From NCBI GenBank assembly GCA_025930955.1, contig JAICNY010000005.1, forward strand, positions 1-38,105: a stretch of DNA of 38,105 nucleotides. The letters run 5' to 3'. The notes under the pieces were generated by a model. The model was not told where the DNA came from. It did not search any database and saw only the letters and a program-made list of their open reading frames with translations. The position numbers and the translations under genes were made by a program. Source of the stretch: Thermoleophilia bacterium. Lineage in GTDB: Bacteria; Actinomycetota; Thermoleophilia; Gaiellales; Gaiellaceae. This document shows, in pieces, positions 8,261 to 16,906 of the stretch. The first letter of the stretch is position 1. The number at the start of each line of letters is the position of its first letter.

Positions 8261-9957
8261 AGCTCCGGTCGCTCGAGGGGCGCGTCGAAGACCTCTGCGG
8301 CGACCTCTCGCGGATCCGCGCGCCGCGCGGGAGCGAGCTGAACGCGCGCTCGTGGCTGACGGAGGCGCCGCTGCGGATGCTGCTCAACAACCTCGACCGC
8401 GAGGTCGCCGAGAAACCGGAGGAGCTGGTCGTCTACGGCGGCTCCGGCCGGGCGGCTCGGTCGCACGACGCGCTGCGCGCGCTCGTCCGCTCGCTGCTCG
8501 AGCTCGGCGACGACGAGACGCTCCTCGTCCAGAGCGGCAAGCCGGTGGGCATCTTCCGGACGCACCCCGGGGCGCCGCGCGTCCTCATCGCGAACTCGCT
8601 CCTCGTGCCGCGCTGGGCGACGTGGGACGAGTTCCGGCGGCTCGAGGCGCTCGGCCTGACGATGTTCGGCCAGATGACGGCCGGCTCGTGGATCTACATC
8701 GGGACGCAGGGGATCCTGCAGGGCACGTACCAGACGTTCGCGGCCGCTGGGGAGACGCATTTCGGGGCGCCGTCGCTCGCGGGGCGGACGATCCTGACGG
8801 CCGGGCTCGGCGGGATGGGCGGCGCGCAGCCGCTCGCCGCGACGATGGCGGGCGCAGCGATCCTCTGCGTCGAGGTGGATCCTGCGCGGATCGAGCGCCG
8901 GCGCGAGACGCGCTACCTGGACGAGTCGACCGACTCGCTCGACGAGGCGGTCGCACGCGTTCGGGCTGCGGCGGGAGAGGGGCGCGCGCTGTCGGTCGGT
9001 CTGCTCGGCAACGCGGCCGACGTCGTGCCGGAGCTCGTGCGCCGCGGCGAGGACTTCGACCTGGTGACGGATCAGACGGCCGCCCACGACCCGCTCACCG
9101 GGTATGTCCCGTCGGGTCTGTCGGTGGAGGACGCGGCGGCGTTGCGCGCGTCGGATCCGGACGAGTACGTGCGCCGGGCCCGCGAGTCGATCGCGGTGCA
9201 CGTCCGTGCGCTTCTCGAGTACGTCCGCCGCGGGGTGTATGTTTTCGACTACGGCAACAATCTCCGAGGGGAGGCACGCGAGGCAGGAGTCGAGGACGCC
9301 TTCACATATCCGGGCTTCGTCCCGGCGTATATCCGGCCGCTCTTCTGTCGCGGCGTCGGGCCCTTCCGCTGGGCGGCGCTGTCCGGCGATCCGGCCGACA
9401 TCGCGGCGATCGACGCGGCGCTCGGAGGGCTCTTCCCGGACGACGTCCTCCTCCAGCGGTGGCTCGAGCTCGCCCCGGAGCGGGTGGCGTTCCAGGGGCT
9501 CCCGGCTCGGATCTGCTGGCTCGGCTACGGGGCTCGCGCTCGCGCCGGGCTCGCGATCAACGACCTCGTCAGGTCGGGCGAGGTGTCGGCGCCGGTCGTG
9601 ATCGGACGCGACCACCTCGACGCCGGCTCCGTCGCGTCGCCGTACCGCGAGACGGAGGCCATGCAGGACGGCTCCGACGCCATCGCCGACTGGCCGATCC
9701 TGAACGCACTCGTGAACACCGCCGCGGGCGCGACGTGGGTCAGCGTCCACCACGGCGGCGGGGTGGGAATCGGCAACGCGATCCATGCGGGCATGGTCGT
9801 CGTCGCGGACGGCAGCGACGACGCGGCGGAGCGCCTGGAGCGCGTGCTCACGACCGATCCCGGAATGGGCGTCATCCGCCACGCTGACGCGGGCTACGAC
9901 GAGGCGCTTGCCGCCGCGCGGGAGCACCACGTCGCGTTGCCCGGGCTGGACGCCTGA
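8257..9957 (+). CDS. hutU: urocanate hydratase
   Basis: The 566-residue protein carries urocanase landmarks: [10 protein letters not shown] (60-69), the NAD-binding stretch with [20 protein letters not shown] (138-157), [12 protein letters not shown] (183-194), and the conserved catalytic cysteine C364 in [13 protein letters not shown]. It uses tightly bound NAD+ to convert urocanate to 4-imidazolone-5-propionate. The start is the GTG at 8257 that overlaps the hutH stop; the same frame is open far upstream, but only as antisense-free overlap of hutH and without similarity. hutI follows after 12 bp, so hutHUI form one unit. Confidence 0.97.
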   Translation: MKLRSLEGRVEDLCGDLSRIRAPRGSELNARSWLTEAPLRMLLNNLDREVAEKPEELVVYGGSGRAARSHDALRALVRSLLELGDDETLLVQSGKPVGIFRTHPGAPRVLIANSLLVPRWATWDEFRRLEALGLTMFGQMTAGSWIYIGTQGILQGTYQTFAAAGETHFGAPSLAGRTILTAGLGGMGGAQPLAATMAGAAILCVEVDPARIERRRETRYLDESTDSLDEAVARVRAAAGEGRALSVGLLGNAADVVPELVRRGEDFDLVTDQTAAHDPLTGYVPSGLSVEDAAALRASDPDEYVRRARESIAVHVRALLEYVRRGVYVFDYGNNLRGEAREAGVEDAFTYPGFVPAYIRPLFCRGVGPFRWAALSGDPADIAAIDAALGGLFPDDVLLQRWLELAPERVAFQGLPARICWLGYGARARAGLAINDLVRSGEVSAPVVIGRDHLDAGSVASPYRETEAMQDGSDAIADWPILNALVNTAAGATWVSVHHGGGVGIGNAIHAGMVVVADGSDDAAERLERVLTTDPGMGVIRHADAGYDEALAAAREHHVALPGLDA

Positions 9958-9969
9958 CCGCCGCCTCCC

Positions 9970-11190
9970 GTGCCGGCGCTCCTAATCCGTGATCTCGCCC
10001 AGGTCGCGTCACCCGCGGGTACGGGGGCACCGCTTCGCGGCGCCGAGCTCCGGCGCGTCGACGTCGTCGAGGACGCGTACGTCCTCTGCCGCGACGGGCG
10101 TGTGGCGGCGGTGGGGCGGATGGCCGAGCTCGAGCCGCTGCGCGACGACGAGGTCGCCGAGCTCGACGGGGGCGGGCTCGTCGCGCTCCCCGGGCTCGTC
10201 GACTGCCACACGCACGCGTGCTTCGCGGGCGACCGCGTTGACGAGTTCGACCTGCGTGCGAGCGGCGCCTCGTACGAGGAGATCCACGCGGCGGGCGGTG
10301 GAATCCTTTCGACCGTCCGTGCCACCCGCGCGGCGGGCGAGGACGCGCTCCGCGCGGCGCTCGAGTCTCGGCGCGCCGCCATGCGCTCGCACGGCACGAC
10401 GACGTGGGAGGCGAAGTCGGGGTACGGGCTCGACCGCGAGACCGAACTGGCGCAGCTCCGGGCGGTCGCGGCCGTGGGCGGCGTCGCCACGTGGCTCGGC
10501 GCGCACGCGGTTCCGCCGGAATTCGCCGACGCGGACGCGTACCTCGACTTCGCGCTCGCGGAGGTCCTGCCGGAGGCGGCGGGGATCGCGGACGCGGCGG
10601 ACGTCTTCCTCGAGCGCGGCGCGTTCGACGCGGCGCAGGCCCGGCGCTACCTCAGCGCCTGCCGTGAGGCGGGGCTGGTCCTCCGCCTCCACGCGGATCA
10701 GTTCACGGAGGCGGGCGGAGTCGAGCTCGCGGTCGAGCTCGGCGCGAGGAGCGTCGACCACCTCGAGGCGACCGGGCCCGACGGCGTGCGCGCGCTCGGG
10801 GGGAGCGACGTGACCGCGGTGCTGCTCCCGATCGCCGCACTCGTCCTCGATCGGCCCCAGCCGCCGGGCCGCGCGCTCGTCGACGCCGGCGCGGCGGTCG
10901 CGCTCGCCACCGATCTCAACCCGGGGAGCGCGTTCGGCGAGAGCCTCCCGCTCGCGTGCGCGCTCGCGTGCACCCAGACGGGCCTCGCACCGGCCGAGGC
11001 GCTCGCGGCGTGCACGGTGAACGCCGCGCACGTGCTCGGGCGCGCCGACCGCGTGGGGCGGCTCGCGCCCGGCTACGACGCGGACGTCGTCCTCCTCGAC
11101 GCGCCCGACTGGCGCTACGTCGCCTACCACGTGTCGGGCGGCGACGTCGCCGTCGTCGTCGAGGGCGGCGAGGTCGCCTGGCGCGGCTGA
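9970..11190 (+). CDS. hutI: imidazolonepropionase
   Basis: This 406-residue amidohydrolase-family enzyme opens the imidazolone ring to N-formimino-L-glutamate, which FtcD then processes. Metal and substrate motifs are visible: DCHTHACFAGDR with H80 and H82, WEAKSGYGLD, HADQF near residue 240, and ATDLNPGS near 315. A small beta-sandwich is formed by both ends, as in other amidohydrolases. The start GTG at 9970 lies 12 bp after hutU. It completes the four-gene route from histidine to glutamate. No hut repressor gene is visible in the window. Confidence 0.96.
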   Translation: MPALLIRDLAQVASPAGTGAPLRGAELRRVDVVEDAYVLCRDGRVAAVGRMAELEPLRDDEVAELDGGGLVALPGLVDCHTHACFAGDRVDEFDLRASGASYEEIHAAGGGILSTVRATRAAGEDALRAALESRRAAMRSHGTTTWEAKSGYGLDRETELAQLRAVAAVGGVATWLGAHAVPPEFADADAYLDFALAEVLPEAAGIADAADVFLERGAFDAAQARRYLSACREAGLVLRLHADQFTEAGGVELAVELGARSVDHLEATGPDGVRALGGSDVTAVLLPIAALVLDRPQPPGRALVDAGAAVALATDLNPGSAFGESLPLACALACTQTGLAPAEALAACTVNAAHVLGRADRVGRLAPGYDADVVLLDAPDWRYVAYHVSGGDVAVVVEGGEVAWRG

Positions 11191-11218
11191 ACCGGGGCGG
11201 CAGCCGACCGGGCGCCGT

Positions 11219-11224
11219 CATAAT
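11219..11224 (+). promoter_or_regulatory. -10 element for the small membrane protein
   Basis: CATAAT ends exactly six bases before ATG 11231, indicating a leaderless mRNA initiated separately from hutI. Confidence 0.6.
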
Positions 11225-11230
11225 CGTCTC

Positions 11231-11653
11231 ATGCCCTCGCGGAAGCAGCGGCGCCGGCGGGAAAAGCTCAAGCGCCATGAGTACGAGTACGTCGTCGAGA
11301 CGGAGGACGGGGAGGAGCTCCACGTCGAGCGGCTCCGCGACGCCGAGCCCGACCGGAACGCCCCCAAGGCCGCCGGCCGGCCCAGGAACGAGGTGCTCGT
11401 CGACCGCAGGGGCCGGCCGATCCAGCGGCCGAGCCTCGGGCGCGTCCTCCGCCGGGCGGCGATCTTCGCGCCGATCCTCTTCGTGTTCGTGTACCTGACG
11501 GCGCAGGACCGGCTGTCGCCGGCCGGCATGGCCTTCAACACCCTCGTCCTCGTCGCGTTCTTCATCCCGTTCAGCTACCTCGTGGACACGATGGTCTACC
11601 GGATGATGATCCGCCGCTACGAGCGCGACCAGGCCGCCAAGCGCGGCCGCTGA
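11231..11653 (+). CDS. small two-TM membrane protein, function unknown
   Basis: The 140-residue protein has a highly basic N-terminus (PSRKQRRRREKLKRHEYEY), a charged region to about residue 70, then two hydrophobic helices (about 76-92 and 100-120) and a basic C-terminal tail. By the positive-inside rule both termini should be cytoplasmic. I recognise no enzymatic motif. It resembles small conserved membrane proteins found beside housekeeping genes in actinobacteria, but I cannot name a family. The start is fixed by the -10 box six bases upstream. It converges on the cupin gene with an 8-bp gap. Confidence 0.8.
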   Translation: MPSRKQRRRREKLKRHEYEYVVETEDGEELHVERLRDAEPDRNAPKAAGRPRNEVLVDRRGRPIQRPSLGRVLRRAAIFAPILFVFVYLTAQDRLSPAGMAFNTLVLVAFFIPFSYLVDTMVYRMMIRRYERDQAAKRGR

Positions 11654-11661
11654 CGAACGCC

Positions 11662-12012
11662 CTACGACTCCGGCGCCGCGCGCCGCTCGCCGCGGTAGTG
11701 CCCGGGCCCGGGCCACGGAGCCAGTAGCAGGAGAAGCTTGGCCCCGCCCGGCGCGCGGACGGAGTGCCGCTCGTCAGGGTCGAAGCGCACGAGCGTCCCG
11801 ACCGGCGCCTCGACCGTCTCCTCTCCCGCCGAGAACTGGGCCGTCCCGTCCACGACGACGATCCAGGCGTTCTCCTTCACCTGGTGGTCGCCGAGCTCCT
11901 GGCCCGGCTCCAGCCCGACCAGTACGGCCCGGGCCTCGTTCTCGCTTCGCAGGACGACGGGCGAGCGGCTGCCTTCCGGGGTCGCGATCTCAGGGAGACG
12001 CCACGTCTGCAC
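11662..12012 (-). CDS. small single-domain cupin protein
   Basis: At 116 residues this is a lone cupin_2 beta-barrel. It has the first motif around GQELGDHQVKENAWIVV, where the usual metal histidines are partly replaced, and the second around VRFDPDERHSVRAPGG with one histidine. Only some of the four usual metal ligands remain, so it may bind a small molecule without acting as a metal enzyme. The GTG start at 12012 gives an N-terminus MQTWRLPE. It is divergent from the metallo-beta-lactamase-fold gene with a shared promoter region of 44 bp. Confidence 0.82.
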   Translation of the reverse strand: MQTWRLPEIATPEGSRSPVVLRSENEARAVLVGLEPGQELGDHQVKENAWIVVVDGTAQFSAGEETVEAPVGTLVRFDPDERHSVRAPGGAKLLLLLAPWPGPGHYRGERRAAPES

Positions 12013-12023
12013 GAGCGCGGGAA

Positions 12024-12029
12024 ACCCTA
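12024..12029 (-). promoter_or_regulatory. -10 element for the cupin gene
   Basis: On the minus strand TAGGGT ends 11 bases before GTG 12012, implying a leader of about five bases. It lies back to back with the -10 box of the next gene at 12041-12046. Confidence 0.45.
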
Positions 12030-12040
12030 CAGGACCCGGA

Positions 12041-12046
12041 TAGACT
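12041..12046 (+). promoter_or_regulatory. -10 element for the MBL-fold/hisS/aspS unit
   Basis: TAGACT ends ten bases before ATG 12057, so the transcript has at most a few untranslated bases. hisS and aspS follow by 4-bp overlaps and probably depend on this promoter. Confidence 0.55.
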
Positions 12047-12056
12047 CAACCGCCTG

Positions 12057-12698
12057 ATGGCCCTCGACGTGACCCGCCTCGAGCTCGGCCCGATCGGGAC
12101 GAACTGCTACCTCGTCCGGGCGCCCGGCTCCGCCGAGGCGGTCGTCGTCGACCCGGGTGCCGACGCCGCCGAGATCCGTCTCGAGCTCGCCCGGCGCGGC
12201 GCGGCCTGCGCCGCGATTCTCGTGACGCACGGCCATTGGGACCACCTCGGCGGAATCGCCGACCTCGCGGAGGGAACGGGCGCGCCGGTGCACATGGCCG
12301 AGGACGAGCGCGCCCTCCTCGAGCACGTCAACGACTACGTCCCGCCGGGGATGCGCCTGCGGCCGTACACGCCCGACGTGCTTCTCGCCGGCGACGAGAC
12401 GCTCCAGCTCGCCGGCCTTACCTTCGAGACCGTCCGCGTCCCGGGTCACTCGCCCGCGCACCTCGCCTTCGCGACCGAGGGCGCGCTCTTCTCCGGCGAC
12501 GTCCTCTTCGCCGGCTCCGTCGGGCGTGCCGACCTCCCCGGCGCGGACTGGGAGCTCCTGCTCTCGTCGATCGCGACGCTCGCCGAGCGGTTCCCGCCCG
12601 AGACGGTCGTCTACCCGGGCCACGGCCCCGCGACGACCATCGGCGACGAGCTCGAGACGAACCCGTTCCTCGCCGAGCTCCGGGCCAGCCGGCGGTGA
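12057..12698 (+). CDS. metallo-beta-lactamase-fold hydrolase, glyoxalase II-like
   Basis: The 213-residue protein has the zinc motif THGHWDHLGG (H58, H60, D62, H63), the third-histidine motif GHSPAHLAF, the bridging aspartate in FSGDVLF, and the terminal PGHGPATTI histidine. Together these form a binuclear metal site. The small size fits the hydroxyacylglutathione hydrolase-like group, but the glutathione-binding C-terminal domain of true GloB is absent, so the thioester substrate is unknown. It precedes hisS with a GTGA overlap, a pairing seen in many bacteria. Confidence 0.9.
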   Translation: MALDVTRLELGPIGTNCYLVRAPGSAEAVVVDPGADAAEIRLELARRGAACAAILVTHGHWDHLGGIADLAEGTGAPVHMAEDERALLEHVNDYVPPGMRLRPYTPDVLLAGDETLQLAGLTFETVRVPGHSPAHLAFATEGALFSGDVLFAGSVGRADLPGADWELLLSSIATLAERFPPETVVYPGHGPATTIGDELETNPFLAELRASRR

Positions 12699-13948
12699 AG
12701 CTCGAGGCGCCGAAGGGCACGCTCGACGTCCTCCCCGCCGAGCAGCCGCTGCGCGACGCCGTCGTCGGCGCCGCGGAGACGGTTGCAGCCCTGGCGGCGT
12801 ACGGCCGCATCCTGACGCCGACGTTCGAGGACACGGAGCTCTTCGTCCGCACGTCGGGCGGCGGCTCGGACGTCGTCCAGAAGGAGATGTACACGTTCGA
12901 GGACCGCGCGGGCCGCTCGCTCACGCTGCGCCCGGAGGGCACCGCGCCGGTCGCGCGCGCGTACGTCGAGCACGGCCTGCACCGCGAGCCGCAGCCGGTG
13001 AAGACGTTCTACGTGGAGCCGATGTACCGCTATGCCGCCCCGCAGAAGGGACGCTACCGCGAGTTCTGGCAGATCGGCTTCGAGGCGATGGGCTCGGACG
13101 ACCCCGCGCTCGACGCCGAGCTGATCGGCCTCTTCCGCGAGATCGAACGGCGTCTCGAGATCGGCGGCACCCGCCTCGAGCTCAACTCGATCGGCGACCG
13201 CGAGTGCCGGCCCGCGTACGTCGAGCGGCTCCGCGCCTACCTCGCCGACCACGACGCCGACCTCGACGAAGACGCGCGCCGCAAGGCCGAGGCGAGCCCG
13301 CTCCGCGTCTTCGACACGAAGAGCCCGCGCGTGCGCGAGGCGCTCGCCGGCGCGCCGACGATCGCCGACTCGCTCTGTGAGCCCTGCCGCGAGCACTTCG
13401 CCGCCGTCCGCTCCTATCTCGACGCCGGCGGGATCGACTACGAGCTCGTCCCGACGCTCGTCCGCGGTCTCGACTACTACACGCGTACGGTCTGGGAGTT
13501 CGTGAACGAAGGGCTCGGCGCCGCGCAGGCGACGATCTGCGCGGGCGGGCGCTACGACTACCTCGTCGAGGAGATCGGCGGCCCGCCGACGCCCGGCGTC
13601 GGCTGGGCTGCGGGCGTCGAGCGCGTCGGCATGTCGGCCGGGATCGAGCCCGAGCCGCTCGCGCTCGACGTCTTCGTCGTCTGCGACGAGGAGGCCGACC
13701 GGCCGCGCGTCCTCGCGGAGGTCGCCAAGCTCCGCGCCGCCGGCCTCCGCGCCGACGCGGACCACGCCGGCCGCTCGCTCAAGGGCCAGATGACCCAGGC
13801 CGGCCGGACACGGGCGCGCACGATCGTCCGCGTGGAAGGAGAATCCGCCACCGTGCGCGCCGACGGCGCCGACGTCCCCGAGCCGATCGAGATCCGGCAG
13901 ATCGCCGCCACCCTGGCGGCGAACGCGGGACGCGAGACCGAGGCGTGA
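12695..13948 (+). CDS. hisS: histidyl-tRNA synthetase
   Basis: This 417-residue class II synthetase opens with the expected KGTLDVLPAEQ. Motif 2 lies around LRPEGTAPVARAYVEH and the following YREFWQIGFEAMG. The histidine-specific motif LVRGLDYYTRT is centred on R257. A C-terminal anticodon-binding domain follows from about 325. It charges tRNA-His in the cytoplasm. Starting at GTG 12695 gives a normal length and a GTGA overlap with the hydrolase gene; it ends with another GTGA overlap into aspS. The coupled hisS-aspS order is common in bacteria. Confidence 0.97.
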   Translation: MKLEAPKGTLDVLPAEQPLRDAVVGAAETVAALAAYGRILTPTFEDTELFVRTSGGGSDVVQKEMYTFEDRAGRSLTLRPEGTAPVARAYVEHGLHREPQPVKTFYVEPMYRYAAPQKGRYREFWQIGFEAMGSDDPALDAELIGLFREIERRLEIGGTRLELNSIGDRECRPAYVERLRAYLADHDADLDEDARRKAEASPLRVFDTKSPRVREALAGAPTIADSLCEPCREHFAAVRSYLDAGGIDYELVPTLVRGLDYYTRTVWEFVNEGLGAAQATICAGGRYDYLVEEIGGPPTPGVGWAAGVERVGMSAGIEPEPLALDVFVVCDEEADRPRVLAEVAKLRAAGLRADADHAGRSLKGQMTQAGRTRARTIVRVEGESATVRADGADVPEPIEIRQIAATLAANAGRETEA

Positions 13949-15687
13949 CCACGCACTGGCGCGACCTCATGTGCGGCGACGTCCGCCCCGAGCACGTCGG
14001 CCGGCGGCTCACTCTCGCCGGCTGGGCGGACGGCCGCCGCGACCACGGTGGGCTCGTCTTCGTCGACCTTCGCGACCGCACCGGGATCTGCCAGCTCGTC
14101 CTGAACCCGGAGACCGACCCGCAGGCGGCCGAGACCGGCCATCAGCTCCGCAACGAGTTCGTGCTCCGCGCCGAGGGCGAGGTCGTCCGTCGCGCGCCCG
14201 AGAACGTGAACCCGAACATCCCGACCGGCGAGGTCGAGCTCCAGGTCGACCGGCTCGAGATCGTGAGCCGCTCGACGCCGCTGCCGTTCCAGCTCGACGA
14301 GGAGGGCGTCGACGAGACGCTCCGCCTCCGCTACCGCTGGCTCGACCTCCGCCGCGAACGGATGCAGCGCAACATCGCGAAGCGCGCCCAGATGGTCGGC
14401 GTCATCCGCCGCACGATGGAGGAGGCGGGCTTCGTCGACATCCAGACGCCGATCCTCTTCAAGCCGACTCCGGAGGGGGCGCGCGACTTCGTCGTCCCGA
14501 GCCGCCTGCAGAAGGGCCGCTTCTTCGCGCTCCCGCAGTCGCCGCAGATCCTGAAGCAGCTCCTCGTCGTGGCCGGGTTCGACCGCTACTACCAGATCGC
14601 GATCTGCTTCCGGGACGAGGATCTCCGCGCCGACCGGGTGCAGGAGATCACGCAGCTCGACGTCGAGCACGCGTTCCCCGACCAGGAGTTCCTCTTCGGG
14701 CTCATGGAAAGGATGCTCGCGCGCATCTGGAGCGACTGCATCGGCGTCGAGCTCGAGACGCCGTTCCCTCGCATGACGCACGACGACGCGATCGCACGCT
14801 TCGGCAGCGACAAGCCCGACCTGCGCTTCGGGCTCGAGCTCGAGGACGCGACCGAGGTGACGCGCGGCTCCGGGTTCGGCGTGTTCGCGAACGCGCCGTG
14901 CGTGCGGTTCCTCCGCGTGCCGCAGGCGTTCTCGCGCTCCGAGCTCGCAGCGCTCGAGGAGGTGGCGAAGGAGTGGGGGGCGAAGGGGCTCGCGTACCTC
15001 GTGACCGACGAGGCGGGCGAGGTGCGCTCGCCGATCGCGAAGTTCCTCTCCGAAGGCGAGCTCGAGGCGTTCCGGTCCGACCCGGGCACGACGCTCCTCT
15101 TCGGCGCGGACGAGCCGGCCGCGGTCGCGCGCGCGCTCGGCGCGCTCCGGCTCCACCTCGGGCGCGAGCTCGGTCTCGTGGACGAGGACGCGTGGCGTCC
15201 GCTCTGGGTGACCGACTTCCCGATGTTCGAGTGGGACGCGGACGAGGAGCGCTGGAGCGCGGTCCACCATCCGTTCACCCGCCCCGCGCCCGGCTCGGAG
15301 GAGCTCGTGCGCACCGACCCGGGCGCGGCGCTCGCCCACGCCTACGACTGCGTGATCAACGGGATCGAGATCGGGGGCGGCTCCTTCCGGATCCACGAGC
15401 CCGAGCTCCAGGCGGCCGTCTTCGACACGCTCGCGCTCTCGCCGGAGGAGCAGCGGACGAAGTTTGGATTCCTCCTCGACGCCCTCGCCATGGGCGCGCC
15501 ACCGCACGGCGGGATCGCGTTCGGGATCGAGCGGATGCTCATGGGGCTCCTCAAGGAGCCGAACCTCCGCGACGTCATCGCCTTCCCGAAGAACCAGGCC
15601 GGCGTCGACCCGATGAGCGGCGCGCCGAGCGAGGTGACGGAGGAACAGCTGCGCGAGCTTGGAATCCGGCTCGTGGAGAAGGCCTGA
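13945..15687 (+). CDS. aspS: aspartyl-tRNA synthetase, probably nondiscriminating
   Basis: The 580-residue bacterial-type AspRS has an N-terminal OB anticodon domain (1-105), the class II core with RYRWLDLRRERMQ, QSPQILKQLLVVAGFDRYYQ and CFRDEDLRADRVQEITQLD, an inserted GAD domain (about 290-400), and motif 3 GIAFGIERMLMGL near the end. In the OB domain the segment GRRDHGGLVF has H34 where discriminating enzymes usually carry leucine. That histidine marks enzymes that also charge tRNA-Asn, so Asn-tRNA may be made by GatCAB amidation. The second known determinant is not clear here, so this is inference. Confidence 0.96.
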   Translation: MTTHWRDLMCGDVRPEHVGRRLTLAGWADGRRDHGGLVFVDLRDRTGICQLVLNPETDPQAAETGHQLRNEFVLRAEGEVVRRAPENVNPNIPTGEVELQVDRLEIVSRSTPLPFQLDEEGVDETLRLRYRWLDLRRERMQRNIAKRAQMVGVIRRTMEEAGFVDIQTPILFKPTPEGARDFVVPSRLQKGRFFALPQSPQILKQLLVVAGFDRYYQIAICFRDEDLRADRVQEITQLDVEHAFPDQEFLFGLMERMLARIWSDCIGVELETPFPRMTHDDAIARFGSDKPDLRFGLELEDATEVTRGSGFGVFANAPCVRFLRVPQAFSRSELAALEEVAKEWGAKGLAYLVTDEAGEVRSPIAKFLSEGELEAFRSDPGTTLLFGADEPAAVARALGALRLHLGRELGLVDEDAWRPLWVTDFPMFEWDADEERWSAVHHPFTRPAPGSEELVRTDPGAALAHAYDCVINGIEIGGGSFRIHEPELQAAVFDTLALSPEEQRTKFGFLLDALAMGAPPHGGIAFGIERMLMGLLKEPNLRDVIAFPKNQAGVDPMSGAPSEVTEEQLRELGIRLVEKA

Positions 15688-15762
15688 ACGGACTCGTCCC
15701 GAGACGAAGCACCGAGCCGCCGGGTCGCGCTGGCGGTCCACGGCGGCGTCCTCGGTTCCGCC

Positions 15763-15778
15763 CGTAGCCTCGGCTACG
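15763..15778. other. intergenic hairpin after aspS
   Basis: The 236-bp gap between aspS and the next gene holds a perfect seven-pair inverted repeat, CGTAGCC at 15763-15769 and GGCTACG at 15772-15778. A GTTC/GAAC pair outside extends it imperfectly. There is no T-run. The gap also has two near copies of a motif ending CCGAGACGA or CGAGACGA (around 15690-15707 and 15829-15848). It may act as a U-tract-less terminator for aspS or belong to a dispersed repeat. Confidence 0.5.
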
Positions 15779-15861
15779 AACGAAGCGCTGCGTCCTTGCC
15801 GTGAAACCGCCCATCGCGCCCCAGCAGCGAGTCGTCATTCCGAGACGAGCCCTAAACTCGG

Positions 15862-15916
15862 TTGCCGTCCGCGCCGACGAGTAGCAATACTGACCGCACC
15901 CTCACGACCTAGGAGG
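15862..15916 (+). promoter_or_regulatory. promoter and ribosome-binding site of the DivIVA-like gene
   Basis: TTGCCG at 15862-15867 and AATACT at 15886-15891 are separated by 18 bases and look like a housekeeping promoter. AGGAGG at 15911-15916 then lies seven bases before GTG 15924 and ten before ATG 15927. This gene therefore has a conventional leader. Confidence 0.6.
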
Positions 15917-15923
15917 TCGACCC

Positions 15924-16847
15924 GTGATGTCCTCGAACGAACCGAGCCGGGCTTCCGCCGCGCCGGCGCTCACCGCGATGCCGCAGGTGCAGGACCTGCC
16001 CGTCGCGGAGCACGGGTACGACCGCGCGAAGGTCGAGGAGTCGTTCGAGGCGTTCCGCCGCCACGTGACGTCGCTCCAGGCGCAGCTCCGCGTTCTCCAG
16101 GCGGCCCCGCGCGGCGCAGGGTCCGAGCCGACCGGCCAGGCCGTGCGGATGGACGCGCTCCATCTCGTGCGCGCCGCGGCCGAGTTCGCCGACACGATCG
16201 AGCGCGACGCCCAGGAGGCGGCCGCGAAGCAGATCGCCCGCGCCGAGAAGGAGATCCGCGAGCGGCACATGTCCGTGCAGCAGGACGAGGTCGAGGTGCA
16301 GCGGATCCGGCAGGAGACGGAGCGCCAGCGGGTCGAGATCGTGAACGCGGCGCGCGCCGAGGCGCGCGAGATCCTCGCCAAGGCGAACCGGGACTCGACG
16401 CAGGAGCTCCGCGAGGCCGAGTCGTCCGGGGCCCGGCTGCTCGAGCAGGCGCGCCACCAGGCGACCGAGCTCACGAACGCGGCGCGCGCCGAGGTCGAGC
16501 AGACGCTCGAGTGGGCGCGGGCGCAGGGCGAGGTCATCATCCAGCGCGCCCGCCTGGGCGCCGAGCAGCTTCTCGGGGCGGCCGGCCACGGCGACCCCGC
16601 GATCGCGGACGCGGTCGAGGCGATCGTCCGCTCCGCGCAGGGCGCGGGCGGGCCGTCGCCGGGCGAGTCGCCCGGCGCCGCGAGCGCCGGGTCGGGCACG
16701 CAGGAGCGGTGGACGCCGAGCGCCGTCCCGCAGCAGGAGCCCGCCGCCGAGCCGGAGCCTGCGGCGGAGGAGTCGCAGCAGGCCCAGGACGAGGAGAGCA
16801 CCGAGGACGCCCCCGGGCAGGGAGACGAGAGCCCGACGTCGAGGTAG
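15924..16847 (+). CDS. DivIVA-like coiled-coil protein
   Basis: The 307-residue protein has a short variable head, then AEHGYDRAKVEESFEAFRRHV (about 29-48, given here in part), which resembles the GYD-type lipid-binding head of DivIVA/Wag31. A long charged coiled coil (about 82-215), rich in E, A, R and Q, follows. The tail from about 235 is low-complexity and rich in P, E, Q and S. DivIVA-type proteins sit at poles or septa and organise envelope growth; the envelope-type gene next to it fits that idea. The start is GTG 15924 or ATG 15927, both within reach of the AGGAGG. DivIVA assignment is by pattern only; an unrelated coiled-coil protein is possible. Confidence 0.72.
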   Translation: MMSSNEPSRASAAPALTAMPQVQDLPVAEHGYDRAKVEESFEAFRRHVTSLQAQLRVLQAAPRGAGSEPTGQAVRMDALHLVRAAAEFADTIERDAQEAAAKQIARAEKEIRERHMSVQQDEVEVQRIRQETERQRVEIVNAARAEAREILAKANRDSTQELREAESSGARLLEQARHQATELTNAARAEVEQTLEWARAQGEVIIQRARLGAEQLLGAAGHGDPAIADAVEAIVRSAQGAGGPSPGESPGAASAGSGTQERWTPSAVPQQEPAAEPEPAAEESQQAQDEESTEDAPGQGDESPTSR

Positions 16848-16892
16848 CGCGAGGCGGAGCGCCGCAGCGTGCCGGGCGCCCCGGGTAACGGA

Positions 16893-16906
16893 CACGACCG
16901 GTCGTG
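16893..16906. promoter_or_regulatory. 14-bp perfect palindrome over a start codon
   Basis: CACGACCGGTCGTG is its own reverse complement. Its last three bases are the GTG start of the RlpA-like gene. It could be an operator for a dimeric regulator or an RNA hairpin that hides the start; nothing in the window identifies a binding protein. Confidence 0.4.

Noticed and set aside
9894-10490. Minus-strand open frame over the hutU-hutI junction
   Set aside because: It is serine/arginine-rich shadow translation opposite two well-supported enzymes.
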